10,807 nt of DNA from Ruminococcaceae bacterium UBA1320 (lineage in GTDB: Bacteria > Bacillota > Clostridia > Oscillospirales > Ethanoligenentaceae), in the NCBI GenBank assembly GCA_002306975.1, contig DBTI01000053.1:1-10807 (forward strand), given 5' to 3'. The notes under the pieces were generated by a model. That model was not told where the DNA came from. It saw nothing but the letters and a program-made list of their open reading frames with translations, and did no database searches. Shown one piece after another: positions 1 to 6,443 of the stretch (position 1 is the first letter of the stretch; each line of letters begins with the position of its first letter). Made by a program: the position numbers and the translations under genes.

Positions 1-657
1 GCAGAGAACCGCCGTTCTGTACCCGAGCCGCTTTAACTTGAAGCCCAGTATATCCTCCTCGTAGTATAAAAACGTGTGCTCGTCGAAATCCCCCGCCTGA
101 CGCAGCACATCGCGCTTGATCACAAAGAAAGAACCGGCAATGCAGTCAACCTCGGCAACCGCTTTTTGAAAGTGGCTCTCCGGGTAACATTCGCGGCGCA
201 TGCCCACGGTGCGCGACAAAAGGCCAGAGCTGTAAGCGAGATCGCACAGGAATGTGCGTTCACGCCACGCCGCCAAGTGGTGAAGCGTGTCGTCCGCCGC
301 GTGCATCCGCGGTGCTGCGGCGGCATAATCCGGATTTTGTTTTAAAAAGTTAATACAGGCGGTGACAGCGTCTTCTTCAACAAAAACATCTGGATTTGAT
401 ATGATTACATATTCCGCCCCGCCCTCTTGATCAATCAAGGCAAGACCGGCATTGTTGCCGGCGGAATACCCGTTGTTTTCCACTCTCAAAAGCTCGGCCT
501 TTTCGCCGGGCAGCTGCTTTACGCCGCTGTCGCCGGAGTTGTCGACAACAACTGTTTTGCCGACCGGGCTGTATTTTTCGAACGCGGCGACAAGCCTTAA
601 CGCGTTGTCGTTGTCGTTGTGATTAAGTATTACCGCCGCTGTCTCCACCGCAGACAT
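1..657 (-). CDS. Family-2 glycosyltransferase, rhamnosyltransferase-like (C-terminus cut by window edge)
   Basis: The visible 219 codons encode the N-terminal GT-A domain of a family-2 glycosyltransferase; the gene runs off the left edge with no stop. Seen: a beta-strand start (AAVILNHND, residues 7-15), VVVDNSG (36-42), NNGYSAGNNAG (61-71), the metal/nucleotide motif NPD (88-90) and FLYYEED (196-202). The combination of NNGYSAGNN, NPD and YYEED is typical of rhamnosyltransferases of the WbbL/RfbF type, which transfer L-rhamnose from dTDP-rhamnose to a lipid-linked glycan at the inner face of the membrane. The ATG at 657 lies 4 nt after the rmlA stop codon and follows a GGGGAA-like ribosome site that overlaps the end of rmlA, so the two genes are probably translationally coupled. 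An rmlA neighbour fits a rhamnose substrate. Sugar and acceptor specificity are inferred. Full length is unknown; about 300 residues is usual. Confidence 0.88.
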   Translation of the reverse strand, partial: MSAVETAAVILNHNDNDNALRLVAAFEKYSPVGKTVVVDNSGDSGVKQLPGEKAELLRVENNGYSAGNNAGLALIDQEGGAEYVIISNPDVFVEEDAVTACINFLKQNPDYAAAAPRMHAADDTLHHLAAWRERTFLCDLAYSSGLLSRTVGMRRECYPESHFQKAVAEVDCIAGSFFVIKRDVLRQAGDFDEHTFLYYEEDILGFKLKRLGYRTAVLC

Positions 658-661
658 ATTC

Positions 662-1528
662 TTATTCCCCGGCTATCTCAAGCAGATAACTGCCGTATTC
701 GGTTTTTCCTAGCGCGTTAGCGCGCTTTATCAGCCCGTCACGGTTGATATACCCTTTGCGGAACGCAATTTCTTCAAGACACGCCACATAAAAGCCCTGA
801 CGAGTCTCAATCGCCTCAACAAAGTTCGCAGCCTGCAAAAGCCCCTGGCATGTACCTGTGTCGAGCCACGCGAGTCCGCGACCGAAAAGCTCCACGCGAA
901 GCTTGCCGGCCTCGCGGTAGATGTTGTTTACGCTGGTTATCTCAACCTCGCCGCGCGGTGACGGCTTGACGTTTTTCGCTATATCAATTACCTTATTGTC
1001 ATAGAAATAAAGCCCTGGGACAGCATAATTTGATTTCGGAACCTTTGGTTTTTCCTCAATTGAAAGCACATTGCCCTCGCTGTCAAATTCAACGACACCG
1101 AAAGCGGACGGATTTTTTACATAGCAGCCAAAAATGGTTGCTCCGTCGGTAAGTTCAGAGGCGCGCGTCAAAATCGGCGACAGACCCTGACCATAGAAGA
1201 AGTTATCGCCTAAAGCAAGGCAGACGCTGTCGCTGCCGATAAAGTCCGCGCCGATAATAAACGCTTCGGCAAGCCCTTTCGGCGCACTTTGCTCTGCATA
1301 TTGAATATTGATGCCAAATTCGCTTCCGTCGCCCAAAAGATCCTCATACATCGGAAGGTCGCGCGGTGTCGAGATGATAAGAACATCGCGGATGCCCGCA
1401 AGCATAACGACCGAAAGAGGGTAATAGATGAGCGGCTTGTCATACACCGGAAGAAGCTGCTTTGAAATCGCCTTGGTTATCGGGTAAAGCCTCGTACCGG
1501 CGCCGCCGGCAAGAATAATGCCTTTCAT
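662..1528 (-). CDS. rmlA: Glucose-1-phosphate thymidylyltransferase (RmlA/RfbA)
   Basis: Makes dTDP-glucose and pyrophosphate from dTTP and glucose-1-phosphate, the first step to dTDP-L-rhamnose, in the cytoplasm. At 288 residues it matches the family (about 290). Seen: the nucleotide-binding loop GGAGTRLYP (8-16), KQLLPVYDKP (23-32), YAEQSAPKGLAEAF (77-90), LALGDNFFYG with the probable metal Asp108, VEFDSEGNVLSIEEKP, GEVEITSVNNIY, and FGRGLAWLDTGT near the C-terminus. An upstream in-frame start would add eight residues (MRQFGGKF), but the ATG at 1528 has GGAGG 7 nt before it and gives the canonical N-terminus MKGIILAGG, so it is preferred. It is the middle gene of a minus-strand glycan operon. 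rmlB, rmlC and rmlD are not in the window and may lie beyond the left edge or elsewhere. Confidence 0.96.
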   Translation of the reverse strand: MKGIILAGGAGTRLYPITKAISKQLLPVYDKPLIYYPLSVVMLAGIRDVLIISTPRDLPMYEDLLGDGSEFGINIQYAEQSAPKGLAEAFIIGADFIGSDSVCLALGDNFFYGQGLSPILTRASELTDGATIFGCYVKNPSAFGVVEFDSEGNVLSIEEKPKVPKSNYAVPGLYFYDNKVIDIAKNVKPSPRGEVEITSVNNIYREAGKLRVELFGRGLAWLDTGTCQGLLQAANFVEAIETRQGFYVACLEEIAFRKGYINRDGLIKRANALGKTEYGSYLLEIAGE

Positions 1529-1535
1529 AAATTTT

Positions 1536-1540
1536 CCTCC
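1536..1540 (-). promoter_or_regulatory. Ribosome binding site deciding the rmlA start
   Basis: GGAGG on the minus strand ends 7 nt before the ATG at 1528. It lies downstream of the first possible in-frame start (1552), so it supports the shorter protein. Confidence 0.8.
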
Positions 1541-1622
1541 AAATTGCCGCATGGCGTTTTTACCGCGCCGCGGAATTTTTTTATTTATCTTTTGACCACA
1601 AATATGGTCGGCAAATGCATTT

Positions 1623-2657
1623 TTAATAGGTGAGTTTCCGCTTGCCTGTCAACCGTTTAACCGCGCTGAAAGCACCGCGCACAGCTTTTTTCAGCTTCGC
1701 GCCGCGCGGTAGAATTTTAAAATTGGTTGTTCGGATAAACCGGATATAGACACTTTTTGAAAGAGCGTCGTAAAGCCGCCGGTCACCCTTGAGCCACCCG
1801 TCAAACTCGCGCGCCCTGCGCCTGCCCCGCTTTAGATCCTCGTCATAAAACGCCGCGAGCATATATTGCGTAAAGCAGAGCTTTCCCAGCACACTGTATA
1901 TATATTCCCTGTGCGGCTTATCCGCCACACAGCTTGCGGCAAAAGCAACAAGCCGCATGACTACGCGAAGATGGTCGTCATAACGTTTTACAAAATTTCC
2001 GGCGTCAATGCTCTGCTGAGCGCTGCCGACGGTGTAAAGATAAACGCAGTCTTCAAGGAACTCAACGGTGCGGACAAACGGAATGGGCAGAAGCGCATAT
2101 TCCGTATCTACATAAAAGGTGTGCTCCTGAAGGCGTATGACGTTTTCTTTTAAAATTTTCGTTCTGAAAGTGCTTGAATGGATTCCGAAATAGACCGAGC
2201 CGTCGGTCGGCAGCCGGTCGAAAAGATATTTTGCCTGAAAATCAATGCCCGAAAAATTCATCTCCCCCGCGTCTTCACCGGAAGGCAGAACCTTTTTATA
2301 GTTTGAAGCCACAAGATCACTGTCACTGGTTTCAAGGCGGCGCACAAGCGCAATAAGGCCATCGTGCGACAGCCTGTCGTCCCCGTCGACAACCTTAAAA
2401 TACCTGCCGCGTGCGGCGTCGATTCCGGTGTTTACCGCCGAGCCGTGACCGCCGTTGGCTTTTTTTATAACACGGACACTGTCGGGATATTTCTGGGCAA
2501 AGCCGTTTGCCAGATTTTCTGTGCCGTCTTTTGAGCCGTCGTCAACAACAATAATGTCGAGCTTTTCGATAACCTCGCTCACGCAGAGCGATTCGAGCGT
2601 CGCGCCCAGCGTTTTTTCAACGTTATAGCTTGGCACGGCGATGGTCAACAGCTTCAA
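1623..2657 (-). CDS. Family-2 glycosyltransferase (GT-A fold), first gene of the glycan operon
   Basis: A cytoplasmic, probably membrane-associated, inverting glycosyltransferase for a surface polysaccharide. Seen: LLTIAVPSYNVEKTL (3-17), IIVVDDGSKDGTEN (35-48), a nucleotide-binding region ANGGHGSAVNTGI (67-79) and the metal motif DGDD (91-94). The second half holds HTFYVDTEYALLP, which probably carries the catalytic acid residues, then YLYTVGSAQQS. The C-terminus is very basic (RGAKLKKAV, KRLTGKRKLTY) and has no clear membrane helix, suggesting electrostatic membrane contact. Start: an ATG at 2669 is possible, but GGAGGT overlaps it and lies 4 nt before a TTG at 2657, which gives the family-like N-terminus MKLLTIAVPSYN, so TTG is preferred. 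The gene heads the operon with rmlA, about 95 bp downstream. Donor and acceptor sugars cannot be told from sequence. Confidence 0.88.
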   Translation of the reverse strand: MKLLTIAVPSYNVEKTLGATLESLCVSEVIEKLDIIVVDDGSKDGTENLANGFAQKYPDSVRVIKKANGGHGSAVNTGIDAARGRYFKVVDGDDRLSHDGLIALVRRLETSDSDLVASNYKKVLPSGEDAGEMNFSGIDFQAKYLFDRLPTDGSVYFGIHSSTFRTKILKENVIRLQEHTFYVDTEYALLPIPFVRTVEFLEDCVYLYTVGSAQQSIDAGNFVKRYDDHLRVVMRLVAFAASCVADKPHREYIYSVLGKLCFTQYMLAAFYDEDLKRGRRRAREFDGWLKGDRRLYDALSKSVYIRFIRTTNFKILPRGAKLKKAVRGAFSAVKRLTGKRKLTY

Positions 2658-2661
2658 TGCG

Positions 2662-2667
2662 ACCTCC
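2662..2667 (-). promoter_or_regulatory. Ribosome binding site favouring a TTG start
   Basis: Minus-strand GGAGGT directly overlaps the ATG at 2669 and is well spaced for the TTG at 2657. The ATG itself has only a weak ACGGA sequence before it. Confidence 0.6.
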
Positions 2668-2669
2668 AT

Positions 2670-2935
2670 TCCGTCGCTTTTTAAATAAAAGCGGCAGCCT
2701 TTGGGCTGACAGAGGTAATAAGCCGCGCAATAATGCGCACAGTGCGCGGCAGATGAATCCGTCTCTTAAAATTTTCAGCAGTCAGCCGTATATTTCAACT
2801 TTATTTTAATGATTTTACGCAAAAACCGCGTTAATTTAATCGATAGCAATCAGCAGTTGTTTTCCACCGACTTCGGCGGAGGAAACAAAAAACACGATAA
2901 CAACACGCGCTATATAAAAAAAGTCTTTTAATTTA
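2670..2935 (-). other. Long structured 5' leader of the glycan operon
   Basis: About 265-275 nt separate the promoter at 2940-2968 from the first glycosyltransferase, with no gene on either strand. Four inverted repeats are visible: 2861-2865/2881-2885 with inner 2867-2869/2877-2879 (one A-A mismatch); 2722-2729/2743-2750 (GCCGCGCA/TGCGCGGC, 13-nt loop); 2695-2699/2704-2708 (CAGCC/GGCTG, 4-nt loop); and 2675-2681/2687-2693 (CGCTTTT/AAAAGCG). The third is followed on the minus strand by CCGCTTTTATTT, a weak terminator-like tail. An attenuation or antitermination role is inference; no known riboswitch was recognised. Confidence 0.45.
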
Positions 2936-2939
2936 CAAG

Positions 2940-2968
2940 AATATATTGTATCATAAAACAGGTGTCAA
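2940..2968 (-). promoter_or_regulatory. Sigma-A promoter of the glycan operon
   Basis: On the minus strand TTGACA (2963-2968) is separated by exactly 17 bp from TATATT (2940-2945). This is a perfect -35 and a -10 matching TATAAT at five of six positions. Predicted transcription start is near 2933. Confidence 0.75.
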
Positions 2969-3015
2969 TATCAATACCCACGCCATTCGCAGGGTATGGA
3001 AGCAGGGTTTTATAA

Positions 3016-4080
3016 ATGCAGGAAAATATTGCCGTCAGTGTCGTTGTTCCGGTGTATAACGCCGCCGCACATCTTGAAAAATGTGTCGGCTCCATTCTCG
3101 GTCAAACGCTGCGGAATTTTGAACTTATACTTGTTGACGACGGCTCAACCGATGAAAGCGCCGCAATTTGCGACAGCTTTTTAAAGGATGAGCGGGTAAA
3201 GGTCATTCACAAAAAGAACAGCGGCCCCGGAGAAGCGCGAAACAGCGGCATTGAAGCGGCGCGCGGTGAGTTTATCGGTTTTGCGGACGCTGACGACCGG
3301 GTTTCGCCCGAAATGTTCAAAAAGCTCTATGAATCTGCCGTTCAGAACGGCTCCGACCTTGTTTTCTGTGATTATATTGCCGAGACTAAAAACGGAAACA
3401 TCAATGTGCAATCCGATTTTTCCGGCAACCGGACGTATAATAAAGAAGAAATTCAAAATGCGATGCTGCCGTATTTCTTCGGATACGGCGACGGCGAACT
3501 TTATAATTACAAATCCTTCTGCCCGTTTGCGGACTACAGTTCTTATGTCTGGCTCGGTCTTTACAGGGCGTCAGTTATAAAAAACAACAGGCTGCGTTTT
3601 CCGAACCAGAGCACCTATTATAACGAGGATCATCTGTTTAATCTTAACTTCACATACTACGCTTCAAAAATAACCCATGTGGCTAAGTTTTTCTATTATT
3701 ACCGCGACTGTGACGAATCGTTGACAAAAAAATATAACGAGGGCTTTTTGAACGCAAAGCTGAACAGGTATCTTTATCTGCGCAAATTTATTGACGGCAA
3801 CAATTGCGACGAGGCTTTTCACAAACGGCTTGACAACAAAATTTGCATTGAATCTATTCATATTATCAACTATTATGTAAACACCGTATCGATCAGTTCA
3901 AAAGAAAAACACAAAAAAATCTGTGAAACTGTAAATACGCCGGAAATATCCGGCGCGCTCAAATCACTTAACCTGAAATCAATGCCTTTTTCAAAGCTCT
4001 CTTTATTTTTATGGCTTGAAAAAATCAAGGCATGCAGAATACTTCTGCTGCTATCACGGGCATATTCTCTTATTCGCTGA
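3016..4080 (+). CDS. Family-2 glycosyltransferase (GT-A fold)
   Basis: A 354-residue family-2 glycosyltransferase, probably adding a sugar to a cell-surface polysaccharide from an activated nucleotide sugar in the cytoplasm. Seen: VSVVVPVYNAAAHLEKCV (7-24), LILVDDGSTDESA (37-49), the segment NSGPGEARNSGIEAARGEFIGFADADD (68-94), whose DADD is the metal motif, and YNEDHLFN near residue 200, which resembles the catalytic-base region of this family. The C-terminal part is basic and moderately hydrophobic (RILLLLSRAYSLIR) but has no clear transmembrane helix. Its ribosome site is weak (GCAGGG, 8 nt before the ATG). It is divergent from the rmlA operon, shares its intergenic region and ends in a strong terminator, so it is probably a single-gene unit of the same glycan locus. 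I found no convincing promoter for it. Specificity is unknown. Confidence 0.9.
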   Translation: MQENIAVSVVVPVYNAAAHLEKCVGSILGQTLRNFELILVDDGSTDESAAICDSFLKDERVKVIHKKNSGPGEARNSGIEAARGEFIGFADADDRVSPEMFKKLYESAVQNGSDLVFCDYIAETKNGNINVQSDFSGNRTYNKEEIQNAMLPYFFGYGDGELYNYKSFCPFADYSSYVWLGLYRASVIKNNRLRFPNQSTYYNEDHLFNLNFTYYASKITHVAKFFYYYRDCDESLTKKYNEGFLNAKLNRYLYLRKFIDGNNCDEAFHKRLDNKICIESIHIINYYVNTVSISSKEKHKKICETVNTPEISGALKSLNLKSMPFSKLSLFLWLEKIKACRILLLLSRAYSLIR

Positions 4081-4087
4081 TCGCATA

Positions 4088-4117
4088 AAAATGGCTCCCC
4101 TGACGGGGAGCCATTTT
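4088..4117. terminator. Bidirectional intrinsic terminator
   Basis: A perfect 13-bp stem (4088-4100 with 4105-4117, core TGGCTCCCC/GGGGAGCCA) has a TGAC loop. It has T-rich flanks in both directions, so it can end the plus-strand glycosyltransferase transcript and the minus-strand SASP transcript. A second perfect 7-bp repeat, ATAAGCC/GGCTTAT (4119-4125/4130-4136), overlaps the SASP stop codon. Confidence 0.9.
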
Positions 4118-4132
4118 CATAAGCCTTATGGC

Positions 4133-4336
4133 TTATTTCATGCTGTTTTCTACCTGCTGGATCATCTTTTTAACCATCTGGCCACCGATTGAGCCAGCTT
4201 GTCTTGAGGTAAGGTCACCGTTGTAACCCTGCTTAAGTGTAACGCCAACCTCGCTTGCCGCCTCCATCTTAAAACGGTTGAGGGCTTCGCGAGCCTGTGG
4301 AACAAGTGCTTCGTTGCTGCTGTTTGTGTTTGCCAT
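4133..4336 (-). CDS. Alpha/beta-type small acid-soluble spore protein (SASP)
   Basis: A 67-residue protein that coats forespore DNA, forces an A-like conformation and protects it from UV and chemical damage. Seen: the N-terminal segment ALVPQAREALNRFKMEAASE, the germination protease (GPR) cleavage context SEVGV with expected cutting between Glu29 and Val30, and the DNA-binding signature GDLTSRQAGSIGGQMVKKMI (40-59). Length and motifs match the family throughout. Longer in-frame starts exist upstream, but the ATG at 4336 follows AAGGAG at good spacing and gives the usual N-terminus MANTNSS. The gene faces the plus-strand glycosyltransferase and shares its terminator. Sigma-G control in the forespore is known for the family, but I could not pick a convincing sigma-G promoter upstream. 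Confidence 0.97.
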   Translation of the reverse strand: MANTNSSNEALVPQAREALNRFKMEAASEVGVTLKQGYNGDLTSRQAGSIGGQMVKKMIQQVENSMK

Positions 4337-4519
4337 TATATATCTCTCCTTAATCGAAAAGGTTTTTTTCTGCGTTTGCATTAATATTGTTATCAAAGTC
4401 CATTCGATTATTAAGTGTAAATTTTGTCATGACTGTTTATTTTTGGTCGGAAGCTGTGAAAAAGAAAAAAATGAGTTTTGCAGCTATTCCAGTTAAACCT
4501 GATTTTTTCAAAACAGATC

Positions 4520-5089
4520 TTAGATTAATTTAAGCCCCGCTTCGGGGATCGCGACACCCGAAAGCAGCAAAACCGCAACAGCCGCAAGCATGGGATATTC
4601 GCTGTGGGCAGGAGAAAACGTTATCGGAACCTCCACCGGCTCAATATGAGAGCCGTCGAGCGCTTTTAATCCGCGCTGAAGGCTGACGACGGCCCGGTCG
4701 TTTTCAAGGCTTGAAAAGGTAACCGTATCTTTTTGGGAAAGGCCGCAGGTTATCGTCTGTATCCCATCGCCCCTAAGCATATCCGCCGCTTCACTGCTGT
4801 CAGAATCAATCACAGCAAAAAATGCGGGGGGAATTTCCAGTGCGTAGGCGCGGTTTTGCCTTGCAGGCACGTGTTTTCTGAAAAGAGCGATGCCGCCCTG
4901 TGTATGCACGTTTTTTATTACCTTGCTGTCTATTACGATAAAATCCGGAGTTACAACCTTTGGCGGAATTATTGAAACCGAGTCGTCATTAATATGAATC
5001 GCACCGTAATGCGCCGACCTGATTGCCGCAAAAAGCATATTTACCGTTTCTATCCCATTTTCGGAACCGCACATTAAAATTGTGTTCAT
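4520..5089 (-). CDS. Unrecognised protein resembling a degenerate Mur-ligase-like domain
   Basis: I cannot assign this 189-residue protein to a named gene. Its order of elements resembles the central domain of Mur ligases. It has an N-terminal MCGSENGIETVNMLFAAI, where those enzymes have GTNGKTTT; here the P-loop Lys-Thr is missing. Next come PDFIVIDSKVI, a segment PPAFFAVIDSDSSEAADMLR like the 'nnDd' region, GIQTITCGLSQKDTVTFSSL like the 'vitfG' strand, and SEYPMLAAVAVLLLSGVAI like the 'N..AA.A.a..lGi' helix. This is inference from pattern, not a database match. Without the lysine, ATP-dependent ligation is unlikely. The ATG at 5089 follows GGGGGT and is preferred to the TTG just before it. 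It lies upstream of the SASP gene on the same strand (183 bp gap), but joint expression is not shown. Confidence 0.75.
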   Translation of the reverse strand: MNTILMCGSENGIETVNMLFAAIRSAHYGAIHINDDSVSIIPPKVVTPDFIVIDSKVIKNVHTQGGIALFRKHVPARQNRAYALEIPPAFFAVIDSDSSEAADMLRGDGIQTITCGLSQKDTVTFSSLENDRAVVSLQRGLKALDGSHIEPVEVPITFSPAHSEYPMLAAVAVLLLSGVAIPEAGLKLI

Positions 5090-5546
5090 CAAATTACCCC
5101 CGTTATCCTATTTACATGGTGCAGCATTTTAATTGTACATCAGCTTTAGAATAGACCTGTAGTTTGAGATAACATACATTTGTTATAATATCCAGACGTT
5201 TCATATACATTCCTAAATTATAATTATTCAACATTTACGCCTGAACATATTCACATTACCGTAAACTATTACAATTTTTATAGTTTAAAAGTGCGATTTT
5301 GTGAAAATTACGACGAAGCTTAACATTTCTTGTTGTATAGATATAAATAAAATAGTAAAATAATAGGTAGTGAATTAACATTGGCTGATTTGGATTTGAA
5401 ACAAACTTTCTAAAATATAAATTTTTATACTCAATTTCAAATGTTTATTACTTACGCCGGCTTAACGCTGATTTTTACTTACCAGTGAAAGTATTAAACT
5501 GTAATAAGTTGACCGCTCAAATTCAAAGAATGAGAGGTATCTGCAA
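5090..5546. other. AT-rich intergenic gap without a gene
   Basis: This 457-bp stretch separates the divergent unknown gene and the AraC-family gene, and must hold both promoters. It is clearly more AT-rich than the genes around it. Visible features are an inverted repeat, TAAACTAT (5262-5269) and ATAGTTTA (5280-5287) with a 10-nt spacer, and a small AT palindrome TATAAA/TTTATA (5416-5421/5424-5429). A TATAAT at 5184-5189 has a TTGAGA only 14 bp upstream, and a TGTAAT at 5500-5505 has no good -35. I therefore assign no promoter. No tRNA-like or riboswitch structure was recognised. Confidence 0.5.
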
Positions 5547-6320
5547 TTGAACTATTGCGAATTGCTTTTTTTCGTCGAATGTGTATTTGAACCGATTGAT
5601 CAGAAAATCTTGAGATCGAATCTTAGCTTTGAGCTGATCTATATTAACCGTCTAAGCGGAAGCTGCACATTATACTTTGAGGGCGGTCAGCATCATCTTG
5701 AGCCAAATGACGTTATCATTATTCCCGCAGATGTAAATTTCCGTGTTGAAAGCGACTGCAGGTGTGAGTATGTCTGCGTGGGCTACAGTGGCAGTGACTA
5801 CGGTTTTAAAAACATTCCGACTATTGTTAAAGACAGCGATGACCTTAGCGTCGCGGCAATGCTTGGCATGATGAAGGAAGAATTTGTGGGGCGCGGATAT
5901 AAGCGTAAAAACATGCTCAATCTTCTCCTTAATACCACCTTAATCGCAACCAGCAGGCTATTTAAAGCAACAGACACCAAAAAAGAAACAGAAGTCGAAA
6001 ACTTTAATTACATATTACATCTGATGGAATCACAAAGCCACAATGGCATCGATATTGAAACGTTTGCGAAAATGTCAGGTTTAAGCTATCATAGGTTCAG
6101 GCACAAGTTTAAAGAGTTGACAGGCATTTCCCCACAGCAGTACATAATAAGCCAGCGTCTAAATTTTGCAAAGAGGCTGCTCAAAAAAACAAATTACAGC
6201 ACCTCATCCATTGCCGCCGCCTGCGGTTTTCATTCCGTTCCGCAATTTATTACCTGTTTCAACAAACAGGAGGGTTTTACACCTGTTAAATACCGCAAAA
6301 AAGTTCAAGCAGGAAAATGA
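5547..6320 (+). CDS. AraC/XylS-family transcriptional regulator
   Basis: A 257-residue DNA-binding regulator. The N-terminal half looks like a small cupin-type sensor domain: GSCTLYFEGGQHHLEPNDVI, then IIPADVNFRVESDCRCEYVCVGY, roughly residues 34-92. The last 100 residues form the double helix-turn-helix of the family. The first helix pair is around IDIETFAKMSGLSYHRFRHKF, followed by KELTGISPQQYIISQRLNFAKRLL, then the second, STSSIAAACGFHSVPQFITCF, and the C-terminal signature FNKQEGFTPVKYRK. The start is TTG at 5547 with AGAGGT 8 nt upstream; no in-frame ATG fits. The ligand is unknown. The GH25 muramidase gene follows on the same strand, but a strong terminator and a separate promoter lie between, so it could be a target rather than an operon partner. 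Confidence 0.93.
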   Translation: MNYCELLFFVECVFEPIDQKILRSNLSFELIYINRLSGSCTLYFEGGQHHLEPNDVIIIPADVNFRVESDCRCEYVCVGYSGSDYGFKNIPTIVKDSDDLSVAAMLGMMKEEFVGRGYKRKNMLNLLLNTTLIATSRLFKATDTKKETEVENFNYILHLMESQSHNGIDIETFAKMSGLSYHRFRHKFKELTGISPQQYIISQRLNFAKRLLKKTNYSTSSIAAACGFHSVPQFITCFNKQEGFTPVKYRKKVQAGK

Positions 6321-6334
6321 ATTTTTCTTTTTAT

Positions 6335-6365
6335 AAAAGCTGCCGCAATTGCGGCAGCTTTTATT
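6335..6365 (+). terminator. Intrinsic terminator after the AraC-family gene
   Basis: Perfect 12-bp stem AAAAGCTGCCGC (6335-6346) and GCGGCAGCTTTT (6351-6362), with an AATT loop, followed by TTTTTATT. Confidence 0.9.
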
Positions 6366-6367
6366 GG

Positions 6368-6396
6368 TTGATTTTAAATCAAAAATATTCTATAAT
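6368..6396 (+). promoter_or_regulatory. Sigma-A promoter of the GH25 muramidase gene
   Basis: TTGATT (6368-6373) and a perfect TATAAT (6391-6396) are 17 bp apart. The promoter begins right behind the preceding terminator. Predicted transcription start is near 6403, giving a leader of about 40 nt. Confidence 0.7.
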
Positions 6397-6443
6397 ATAT
6401 TTACTGACTTGGTAAAATTTTGGCTTACTGCTGGAGGTACATA

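Noticed and set aside
76..345. Plus-strand reading frame of 89 codons
   Set aside because: It lies antisense to the well-supported minus-strand rhamnosyltransferase-like gene and has no recognisable motif.
1561..1600. CCGCGCCGCGG palindrome between the first glycosyltransferase and rmlA
   Set aside because: The stem is too short for a stable hairpin, and the T-rich tail lies on the strand opposite to the operon, so it is not called a terminator.
4380..4440. Sigma-G promoter for the SASP gene
   Set aside because: Expected from family knowledge, but no pair of boxes with good match and 16-18 bp spacing could be found by eye.
4480..4519. Terminator after the Mur-ligase-like gene
   Set aside because: Only a weak AT-rich CTG/CAG hairpin with a mismatch, and no T run follows on the minus strand.
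5164..5189. Possible promoter TTGAGA...TATAAT in the AT-rich gap
   Set aside because: The spacing is only 14 bp, and it lies far from the AraC-family start, so it is not a convincing sigma-A promoter.
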